Shown here: in pieces, positions 55,101-64,000 of the stretch
How positions within the stretch are numbered: the first letter of the stretch is position 1
Layout: each line of letters opens with the position of its first letter
Assembly: GCF_964275005.1 (NCBI RefSeq)
Contig: NC_092690.1
Span: forward strand, 8,708,336-8,772,335
Direction: 5' to 3'
Source: Diadema setosum
Lineage: Eukaryota; Echinodermata; Echinoidea; Diadematoida; Diadematidae
Length of the DNA: 64,000 nucleotides
Notes under the pieces: generated by a model
Database searches by the model: none
What the model was told of the DNA's origin: nothing
The model's input: the letters and a program-made list of their open reading frames with translations, nothing else
Translations under genes and position numbers: made by a program

Positions 55101-58100
55101 GGTAATGCCTCCTTTGCTCTCGATCTGTTATCTTGTGTTTCCTTTGGAGGTGCTTGTGCAGAAGATTACTTTTTGTCCCACACAATGGGCACACCCTCTC
55201 ATTCCTGAATGTGTCACACTATAAAGAAATTCGAGTTTTGTTTTAATAATTTGTTCATTTTATAATTGCTTCCATAAATACCAGTAGGACTTTAGTGGTG
55301 TACTACTATTACTGTAGTAAGTTTATCAAAATAAGCAGGATGCCATTACAATCAATGCCAACCATGATCATGAAGTCACTATATCTAAAGGTGCTAATGA
55401 TATCATCTTGTCATTAGTGTATCTTTACTACTATAAATTACTATCAAGAGAAAGGTCCATCAAAAGAATAAAGAGTTAGAATAGCTTGTGTTACCTGATG
55501 ACTCTAATCCTCCTGCGTAAATTTGCAAGGAAGCAACATATTTTATTGCTTTATATAGAGGGCTAACCATGTTTTTTTTTGCATCACCGATGATAAGAGT
55601 AGTAAAAAAGTCAAGGCATTTTAGATTGGTAAGGTAATCTTCACTGCCAATGTTCTTCATGAATGATATATTGCCACCAATCAATGAACTTTTCTTTTTC
55701 ATTGACATTTGAGAACTTACTTAAAGATGCAAAAATATTAGATTATCAATGAATACCTTTGTCTTTTGAGGTCTTCGCTCAACTGAAGGTCCAGCAACAT
55801 TCTTTAAATGAGAAAAAGTAAGAATTGCATTTACAGATGATAAATAAGTATTGTATGCCATGTGGAACGTGGTATGAATTTTTGCTTGCAGGTACATAAA
55901 ATTTTCAAAATCAATGGATCAATTTTAAAAACAAAAATATGTGATCATAAAGGACTTCACTGGTAAATGTTTTTTAAATCAAAGGGAAAAATGTTCATTC
56001 CTGTCAGCCTTATTAAGATCTAATGTTTCATTATGTTTTTTATTTTCATTTGAATGATTGCATTTTTTTTTTTTTTGTCAATTCAGCTTGTAAAACTGTA
56101 TTATAATATTACGATTTCATGCATGCTTACTTTTGACAAAAGCAGAAGGTCCATCAATATTGAGTAGTCATTATGACTGTACAATCACTGCCAAGTGCTT
56201 TAGAGGAAGAATGAGTTAGTCTACATGGTGGTTCAAGTTCTCTTTATTTTTTTTTTCACATGAAGTTCATACGCATAAACATTGCTACCTGAACCAAAAC
56301 TTTGATGTTTCTTTTCATTATAGTCAATGTAGAAAGAGTATGATAAAAGAAAGTCAAAGTTTACATTACCTGCAGTTCATTTGTATCTGCATCTCCACTT
56401 TGTGCCGAAGATGTTTGACTGTGTGTATTGTCATTCTCCATCCAGTCTTCATCATTGTCATTTTCAGGATTCTCATCGTCACCTGCAGCCTTAGGGCTAC
56501 CCTTTCCCATTTGATTGTCCTGCTCATCTTCAGTCTCTTGCTCTGAATGATCACTTTCCTCTTCGGATACCTCCTCACACTCCTCATCACTGTTCTCTGC
56601 AAACATAACATGTCAATATATGTATTGTTGCATTAGGTCCATTTACTGCTATATGTTGGATATGTGAATTGCTACCTGCAATAATGATTCACCTTTCTCC
56701 ACCTTAAAATCATGCTTATCATCCTCACTGTTAAGAATGATTGGAAATAAAGTTGTATATAGACAATTCAAAATTAGCTTTGATCAGTTTTCACAATAGT
56801 TCACACCATCATCGGGAAATAGGATTTCATGTAATAAATTTTTTGAATATCAGCACATGATGTGTATACATCTAGGACCTACAAATACTATAACTATGTG
56901 CACACCCGTCCTGCTGTCCCACAAAGATGTAATTTCACGCAATATGAAACATGCATACATATTAAAATGTGTATAGGTACTATAGTAGGGCTTATTGACG
57001 CCGCTAGAATGCATGATTAGACAATGCAAAGGTAATTTCAAACTTACAAATCAGTTGGTGCCAGCTTTTTGATCTCATATTTATGATACTTCCAGTAGCT
57101 AGTTTGGGGACCACTGGTGAAAATAACAGTTTCTGAAACTAGCTCCACTATATATTCTTGTTGGCAATTTATATGCTCTTTCTCAAAAGATAACAAATTA
57201 GCCCCTGGCCAGCAGGGATTATCAGATTCACCATTCCAAGTTCAGTGTTGATAATGTGAACATTGAAATATGACGTGTGAAACCCATATTCATATCCATG
57301 AATGGAAGTCCCCACATAATGTAAGTATGTGCAATGCAATTACAGTCCTGCTCACTTTATGGTTATGTGAATATAACGCCAGATATGGGATCAACAATTC
57401 TGAAATATATTGCTGGCATCAATCTAACCATTGGTATTTGAGCTCAACTGAATGCAACTACTTGGAGATGATACTCACAGCACACTCTAGAGCATCATGC
57501 AAACTTAAAATCCCTCAATGTATGATTTAAATCATTGTTAAATCACTATGGCAATCAATCATCAATATCTTTTTTTGTTAGATTTATAACCTCCGGAGGT
57601 TATGCTTTCATTACCCTTGGTTTGTTTGTCTGTTTGTTTGTTTGTTTTTCTGAGCGCAAAATAACTGTACACTTATTCAGATGAAACTTGCAGGAAAGGT
57701 TGAGGATGACACAAGGAACAAATTATTAAATTTTGGTAGTGATCTTTAAATTCTTTTGGGTTTCATGAAGGATTTATGATATTTTGGCAGGTAGGCGGGG
57801 TCAATGAATTTGGGAGTTCAAGCTGCGCATTCTTGAGGTTTTTGATACGGGCACTCAAGTGCGTGCTCTTGTTTCTGTTAGAGCAAGGTGTGCCATGCAA
57901 CTGAAGGTTTATGACATAACAATTAGGCTTCTATATTGGGAAAAAGGGCAATTTTCAGCATGCATACTACTAGTATGTATGGGTGGAAATCACTGATCTC
58001 TGTGGAAAAGCAAGATCATTGGTGGAAATAGATTTGCTGCTTGGTGGAGGTTTGTGCTCTCAGAGTGCTTTTCTAGTTATACAGTATATGCTATCATATA

Positions 58101-61100
58101 CAAACTGTCATAATATGAGTAATACCTCATAACAATGATTAAATTTTGATTCTGTAAAGGACAAGTCCACCTTCATATACATAAGGATTGAGAGAATGCA
58201 GCAATATTAGTAGAACACATCAGTGAAAATTTGAGGAAAATCGGACAATCCGTTCAAAAGTTACAAATATTTTAAGTATCTGCGCAGTCATTGCTGGAAG
58301 AGAAGACTACTACAGTGTATGATGTCACATGCGTACAACTAAATGAGGAAAATATAAAGAGAACTTCACATTACACTTTACTTTTTGAATAAAGTGCACA
58401 GTTTTTCGACTTGCTACTGACGTATGTTAAGGGTAATAATATTCCCCTTGCCTTCCGAAAGAGAGAAATTGAGATTTCTTGTCCTTTAGATAAGAGAAAC
58501 CCCTTTACAAGGGAGGAATTGTTTTTATATTGCACATGTTGATTTAAAATTACCGATAACGATGATAATTTCCTTAATTTCTGCATTCTTCTTATTCACA
58601 TTGTTTTTTTCGGTAACATTGCCTTCCAATCGACTTTTGTCAGACTCCTTCATCATTATTGATATCACTGATATAGTCTGTATTTGTTGCACTAATTGAT
58701 TTATCGATCGGTTTAGGTAGGTTTGTTGGTTTGAGTAGAATATTCAAAGTTGGCACATCGTCGACTGAGTTGGATGAAAGAGTTAAGGAATCCATCAAGA
58801 CAGCAAACTGTATTCCATTTGGGGATTTAAGGGAGGGTAAAGTTTTTGTTGAGACCTGGCTTCAAGTTTGTAACTTATTTTGATGAGATGGTGAGAAACC
58901 TCTCATGAAATATAAAAAACAAAAGCATTATTCCAAGAGGAATAAAATGTTCACCTGATGAAAATTGGTTGAGACATGACAGAGATACCCAGAACAAAGT
59001 GATCCTAATAAAAGACGGCACCAACCTCTTATAAGTATTGCTCAGTTTTGTTTTTGTTTTGTTTGTATTTTTGATATCACAGCCATTTCAGAACCAACTT
59101 TCATCAACTACATGTTGAATTCCACTGAATGGTATATGCTCTGTAACATTTCATATGTGGTTGTTTCAGTATCTTGCAAAAGGTTAAAAGCTCAATTCTC
59201 ATCTCCACCAGTGCTACACCACTGATTCATCATAAACTTTTGGAATTATGAACTCTAACTGTGTGGAACTGAAACCTGAGAAGCTAGACATGAATGAATA
59301 TTCCTCAAACTATAATATCTGTATAATTTCTAGTCAGTAAATGTGATATAATGCTTGAGCATATATGCATACACAAGAATATCACCATTTATCTAATTTG
59401 AAATATGAAGCTATTACAGAAACAAAAAGGTTGTTAAATTTTTGCCAAAATAGAAATAGACTTACCTTCCTGAGAGCATGTAGCTCCTGAATCTGTCAAT
59501 ATCTTGGCGATGATTTGTTCTCCACCCTATAGAAAGATAACAAAGTCATCAGAAATAATTTTCAAAAAGGCAAAATTCAAAACATGTAGATCAATCATAG
59601 TTGTCTTGACATTCTCATTGCTTGCAACTGCACATTATTTAGAAATGAACTATTCCAAAAAAGTGCAGAAGATATCTGTAAGAATGTTTACAGTTGCCTG
59701 CATAATGTTTGATGTAAAGGGGAGATAGTTGATAGGATTTTTGTCATGTTTTAGGTTATCGGTAATATACAGGGAGTTTGCTATCATGTATTAAATGGTG
59801 ATGCCACAGAACGTGGTCTCCAATTATATGAAAGTACAAAATACAATGTTCACAAATTAATGAACTCTTCTCAAACAAAGTATCTATAAAGCCTACATCC
59901 AAGTTTCATCCAAACTATTTTCTATTTATCAAAATCACAATGAACAGTACGCTTCTGTAATGTATGGACTCCCCTGCCAGTGATATTAAGATAATAATGT
60001 AAAAATTAGACATTTTCGAAAGTTAGAGAGAACAGAATGCTTGTTATTCTTTAAGATAATCATCATCATCATCACATCACAATATAGATTCATGCCATGG
60101 TTTTTATCAAGAAGTTCCGTGTATCAAGCCTTTTCCTGCCATCAGATGCATAAACAAACTAGAGAACAATCATGATGCAATGTGCATGCAGGAGAAGTAT
60201 AATGTATATGCCGAATATTTTGCACAGTTTTATATGTATTTGCTACTCACAAATTTTCTGACACACTATAATATTGACTCTGATCCAGACATGAATGTGT
60301 CGTGAACATCACTATGCAGTGCTCCATAATTGCAAATTTAACCACTCACAAAATCATAGTGAAGTCCTGAATTGCAAATTTTAGACTCACTATACAATGT
60401 GGTGTAGGCCTATACAGTAATACTGTCATATTGAAGTGTGATGAAGTCATATCCATGTAAAAAAAAAAATAAACAAACTCAACAATTATTACAATAATGA
60501 ATGTTAGGAGCATTATGGGGATCATTGGAAGAAACAAAACATTTGTGATGCTGTTGCAATATACAGAAAAACAAAAAGAAAACTGCAGCTATCATAACTG
60601 AAAACTTCCAAGAGCATCAGTTAAAAAGATGGGTTAATAACTGTGTTAAAGGTGTTCTATGCTATGGGCCAGAGAAACATCATATTACAGTTAACATAAT
60701 ATCTTTCAACCACCTAGAATATTGTGGAACCAAGACACAAAATAAAATTTTAATGGAAACATGATGAAATTCGGCCTCATGAGTTAATCAGGTGGGCAAG
60801 ATCATTATATCACTGGTCTTTTTCCTTTATATTTATACATTTAAAAAAATCACTTATTTTGCAAAAGCTTTTGTAAATATTGGTGTGAAGAATACAACAC
60901 TGAATTGTTAAAGTGCATCACTTTCTGTCCATCCTTCTCCTTCTCTTTCTGTCTCTTACATTCAATGAAAGTTCATATCAAGATAATCCAAAAATATGAA
61001 AGTAGGGAAAATCACATTCAAATCATACAATGTACATCCATTATAGAGAGTGCGTATGTGACAAGAGTAAATGCAAAACATCATTATCTCTTGCAATCTG

Positions 61101-61297
61101 TACTGAATATCCATTGCGTGACATCATTAGGAAAAAAATCCTACAGCTGAAAATGAAAAAAAAAAAAATGCTGATTTCTTGTCACTCAAAAATTTGGTTG
61201 CTAGAGTCCTACACAAGTGATAAAACAGTCAAATACAAATAGATAATGACAGATCAACGTTTTGAATATACACTACGATGCATGTACTCACCTCCAT
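49926..61297 (-). CDS. Gene 3: C2H2 zinc-finger protein with a tyrosine-recombinase core-binding-like region (3' end missing)
   Basis: Eight minus-strand exons join in frame with consensus splice sites: 61297-61292 (ATGGAG), 59526-59466, 56596-56370, 55801-55757, 55218-55082, 53375-53194, 52307-52139, 50152-49926. The visible product is 351 residues. Residues 23-90 are very acidic (SDEECEEVSEEESDHSEQE). Finger 1 is CPLCGTKSNLLHKHLQRKH (about 123-141, CX2CX9HX4H); finger 2 is CEICGTPSLANLRSHLHQKH (about 177-196). Next come GIASKTASQHRQML and SLEAKTVHKYVDSVKKMCLF (about 241-306), whose spacing resembles the SAM-like core-binding domain of Crypton-type tyrosine recombinases. A CQEC...H...C cluster follows (about 328-351). 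An in-frame stop precedes the ATG. The last exon ends at a strong donor (GTGAGT, phase 1), so a catalytic domain could follow; reading through instead gives EYF and a stop. A nuclear DNA-binding role is inferred. It could be a domesticated recombinase gene or an ordinary zinc-finger gene. Confidence 0.8.
50153..51504. other. Intron of gene 3, no feature seen
   Basis: AT-rich; no exon with matching phase and splice sites and no bounded element recognised. Confidence 0.5.
51505..51713. mobile_element. 209-bp pogo-like MITE
   Basis: CAGTGTACTCCCATTATAAC with AAACTTC at the left and TTTGTTGTAACACTG at the right, flanked by TA on each side (51503-51504, 51714-51715). CAGTG...ATAACAAA ends fit pogo/Tigger-type elements. 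Confidence 0.7.
52079..52130. repeat. (AC)n microsatellite
   Basis: About 25 AC units ending eight bases before the donor of a gene 3 exon (52139-52307, minus strand). Confidence 0.97.
53559..54246. mobile_element. ~690-bp TIR element, TGTGACC family, copy 2
   Basis: Left TGTGACCATGCACCTCAAAA with CGAACA; right TTTTTAGGTGCAGGGTCACA after TGTTCG. It aligns throughout with the copy at 42490-43146 (CTGAAAGAGCGGGCC against CTGAAAGAGTAAGTC; GGTTAGGAGAGTCCATTTG in both). Candidate TA target bases lie just outside. It lies in an intron of gene 3. Confidence 0.85.
54269..54466. mobile_element. 198-bp pogo-like MITE
   Basis: CAACAGTGGACTCTCATTAT with CACGAAG at the left; the right end's reverse complement reads CAACACAGTACACACTCCCA with CTATCACGAA. 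TA precedes the left end and lies one base past the right end. Confidence 0.65.
57586..58082. repeat. Dispersed repeat starting at CCTCCGGAGG
   Basis: Opens with the palindrome AACCTCCGGAGGTT, then a (GTTT)n stretch, and closes with GGTGGAGGTTTGTGCTCTCA and GAGTGCTTTTCTAGTTAT. The closing sequence is of a type I recall as dispersed in several marine animal genomes, but I cannot name the family from the sequence alone. Confidence 0.5.
58155..58488. mobile_element. Small TIR element, TAAAGGACAAG family, copy 2
   Basis: TAAAGGACAAGTCCACC at the left and CTTGTCCTTTA at the right. It matches copy 1 at 49264-49592. It lies in an intron of gene 3. Confidence 0.85.
58840..59216. mobile_element. Small TIR element, GGTTGAG family, copy 3 (decayed)
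   Basis: The interior shares CTGATGAAAATTGGTTGAGA, GATCCTAATAAAAGACGGCA, ATCACAGCCATTTCAGAACC and TCTCATCTCCACC with the other copies. Both ends are degraded. Confidence 0.75.
59527..61291. other. Intron 1 of gene 3, no feature seen
   Basis: AT-rich sequence between the ATG exon and exon 2; no bounded element or additional exon recognised. Confidence 0.5.
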
Positions 61298-62243
61298 TCT
61301 GTAGTTAGAGCTACACAAAACAGTATCTTGGTGTTAACTATACAAAACTAGCTGATGCTTTAAGAAGATCACTGCTGCTCACAATAGATGTCTTGAATAG
61401 TGAAGTGTACAGATATCATGACAGCATGCTCATTTTATAGCGGGGAATATGCATTATATTTGACCACTTGCAAGATTTCCAGCAAGTTCTCAAATGAATG
61501 TTATGAAACTTAATCAAGATTACATAATATTTTCAATCATCAGGTACTGATATAATCTGCCTTTCCCTCATAGAAAAGATAGAAAATATATGCATCAACA
61601 GCAGCCATTTCCTGTATACCAAGAAATTTTTATGGAAGGAGTGGTCACTAGGCCCTTGGACTCTTGAACAATCACCCCTTTGATGCAGGCTGGTTCATTG
61701 CTGACTGGTGAGTCAGTAACTCTAGGGGATCACAAGAGCATAATTTCTCAGAATGGGATGAGGAGGTGACCACCACTGATGGGAAACGAAAGGATTCTCT
61801 CCTAAATGAAAGTAACTTTTCAAAAATAATGATGATGGTCAGACAAAAAGCTGACAATGAGGTGAAATGCAAATAAACAATAGAGCCATACAAGTGTATG
61901 AATAGGGATTATATTTTTCCATTTCGATAGTAAAATCAAAGAGTTATGCACTGCTGAAGGTTCTTAATGATTAAAAATATTGAGGCAGTTCGAAGTTTAA
62001 ACCTATATGGTACGGTGTCATAAGAATTGTCAAACAGCCAGTAATGATATTTATCATATCTAAGATGGCTCATAAATACCATCATTATGTCATGTATATT
62101 CTGAAATATGTTTGATTTTTTTTTGTGTGTGTGTGTGTAGGTCTAAATAATATCATTATGTGTGTCAGTCCAAGACTGTCATCATCAAGCTCTGAGGGGC
62201 AACAAACAAAGTATGCTTTGAAGGATATCATCACTGGCCTATT
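61298..62243. other. Upstream region of gene 3
   Basis: Expected to contain the 5' UTR and promoter. No CpG-rich block or convincing TATA box is visible. CTACAG directly before AATGGAG could itself be a splice acceptor, so a non-coding 5' exon may lie further upstream. Confidence 0.4.
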
Positions 62244-62628
62244 TAAAGGGACTTTACAGTACTGGTTGAGGTAGGGATTCAGGTTTTGAACATTCCTAAG
62301 TGAGATAATGAAAATCCTCTTATGAAATATGAAAGAGCATGTAATTTTAAGTAGGATTCAACTTTTTTTATGAAAATTGGTTTTCAAATTGCTGAGATAT
62401 CCAAAAAAGTGCTAATAATAAAAGGCGACATGCCACAATTTTATTAGGATCTCTTTGTTTCATTTTGTTTTTGGATATCTCAGCCATTTCAAAACCGATT
62501 TTCATGGAATAAACTTTTGATACCCCTTAAAACTGCATGATCTTTGACATCTCATAGAATGGTTTCTGAATATCTCGCAAAACGTTAAAAGCTAAATCTT
62601 CACCTCGACCAGAACTGTACACACCCTA
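62244..62628. mobile_element. Small TIR element, GGTTGAG family, copy 4
   Basis: TTAAAGGGACTTTACAGTAC with TGGTTGAGG at the left and CCTCGACCAGAACTGTACAC at the right, with the shared ATATCTCAGCCATTTCAAAA core. Confidence 0.85.
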
Positions 62629-62649
62629 AGAGTTATGTTTGTGATAGTT

Positions 62650-62983
62650 TAAAGGGGATGGCTAGTAACTGATCAGTGGGAATCAGTGGGAATGCTGGGG
62701 GATGATTGTTCCAATCCTTAGGCCAATCTATTGTTGTGTGAAAATTATTTGCTTCAGAATACTAGTAGTCTCATTCAAGTAATGAACAGTTTAATATTAA
62801 CAACTGTCCCATCACTGTACAGGCATGTTAACCTGGTAACATTAAACTGCACATTATTTCAAGATGAGACCATTCTGAAGCAAATAATTTTCTTACAAAA
62901 TGTACTCTTATATGAATCCCACAAGGATTTGAACAATCATCCCCCAGCATTCCCACTGACCAGTTACTAGCCATCCTCTTTTA
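62650..62983. mobile_element. Fold-back MITE with ~65-bp arms
   Basis: AAAGGGGATGGCTAGTAACT, GGGAATGCTGGGGGATGATT and GTTCCAATCCTT at the left are mirrored at the right (AAATCATCC-type arm ending CAGTTACTAGCCATCCTC). GCTTCAGAAT and ATTCTGAAGC show that the symmetry continues inward. The left arm has a duplicated GTGGGAATCA. The flanks give no certain target duplication. Confidence 0.85.
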
Positions 62984-64000
62984 TATTTGACGAATAGGGC
63001 CTATTCTTTAAATCTAATGGATTAGACCCTACTTTAATACTAATAATATCATCATTCTGAAATTCAGAATCAGGTGTTATAGCAAAATCTCATATCTACC
63101 TGGCAATAAATCTCATCTGATCTACACCTTTTGCATCACATTCATGACAATGGATACATGAAGGTAATCTTATAATGTGAGTTTGAAAAATGACAAATTT
63201 AATAAAAGTATAAAGTGAATCACAAATTTCAGGTCTTCTTCCCAACCCCTCTCATCAGTGGTAATGATTATTAAGCTGCTGTCACAAATTCAAGTAGTCA
63301 GGAGCATTATCTGAGAGAATGAGACTAGTAACCTCTTTATTTTAACTACTCACCACACAAATCCTATCATATAGAACATTTCTGTGAAAGGAGAGTGACT
63401 CACAAAGAAATTTTGAAAGTGGACCCATGACTCAGACTCAGGAGCCAATGCTTCATCAGGAATGTGATAAAAGAATCAGGATCTTAAATGCTTGACCTAA
63501 ATCTCTTGTCAATTTACTGCCCCCACGCCACTAATGTACTAAACAGAAACACCCTGAATCCCCCATGACAATTTAGACATGTTGATACATTTATCATGGT
63601 CATTTTAACCCAATTCCTTGCTCACTTGGAAATGGCAAGCTTAAGTTCTTGTTGTTTTCACAAACAAACTGTTCAATCAAAATGGCACATATCCTGAAAA
63701 TTGTGGGATAAAAGAATTTGCCCCCTCCCCCTCCCCCTATTCTGCCATTACTTCCTACAGTTAACCAATAAAACAGAACTTACATGCAGCAATCAGCAAT
63801 TGCAAATTGTGGCCTATCGTATTGTTACTAATTACAACACTTGCAGTCTCTGACATGCTAAAGAGTATTTGAGAGAGTATCAATATTTTCATCTGCTGTA
63901 AATTCAAGATTGCTTTACTTTATCAAATCGTTAAATTCTGATGAATGGATACATTGCTAAGTAATGTGGGAGAATTAGGATCCTAGTACATCATTATGGT
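62984..64000. other. Window end, no feature seen
   Basis: AT-rich with a C-rich run near 63720. No exon-like ORF with splice context and no bounded repeat recognised. Confidence 0.5.

Overview
This looks like nuclear DNA from a marine invertebrate, most likely a deuterostome such as an echinoderm. That is an inference from style: AT-rich, low-density, multi-exon genes with long introns, CR1-group LINEs with short-repeat tails, a tRNA-derived SINE, and many small inverted-repeat DNA transposons. No hallmark species gene is present. One 100-base run of N at 49690-49789 marks a scaffold gap. Most of the window is mobile-element debris around three split genes.

Genes. Gene 1 (+, 1619-6896) and gene 2 (+, 19660-35783) are tandem paralogues with the same three-exon plan, the same intron phases (0, then 1) and a strongly conserved core (DVDVFILCHSI, then NRRLSITDVTDALYDRLL). 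I do not recognise the family. The predicted order of strands and helices suggests a small single-domain alpha/beta protein. Gene 1 ends in a CaaX-like CHIL preceded by two further cysteines; gene 2 has a different tail. A perfect kappaB-type site lies 172 bases before the gene 2 start codon. Gene 3 (-, 61297 to at least 49926) has eight visible exons that join in frame. They encode an acidic N-terminus, two C2H2 fingers and a helical region resembling the core-binding domain of tyrosine recombinases. Its 3' end appears lost in or beyond the gap.

Layout. 0.36-1.37 kb: a terminal-inverted-repeat (TIR) element just upstream of gene 1. 1.6-6.9 kb: gene 1, with LINE pieces and a minisatellite in intron 1 and a retro-insertion beside exon 3. 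7-10 kb: a piggyBac-like non-autonomous element and decayed LINEs. 10.7-13.5 kb: a GC-rich composite of TTAA-flanked fold-back elements. 17.2-19.1 kb: a LINE tail, broken by a pogo-like element, itself broken by a TTAA element. 19.7-35.8 kb: gene 2, whose first intron holds a LINE with an uninterrupted 1031-codon endonuclease/reverse transcriptase ORF, then a near-perfect 61-base-arm palindrome; a SINE nested in a small DNA element; and a repeat carrying DR1-like motifs.

36.8-48.4 kb: a tandem duplication interrupted by a 10.6 kb TIR element that itself contains two large nested insertions. Removing these on paper restores a ~190-base periodicity and a ~2.5 kb host element. 49.3-64 kb: gene 3, whose introns hold several small inverted-repeat elements.

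Genes 2 and 3 are convergent, separated by this element cluster. No functional link among the three genes can be read from the sequence beyond the paralogy of genes 1 and 2.
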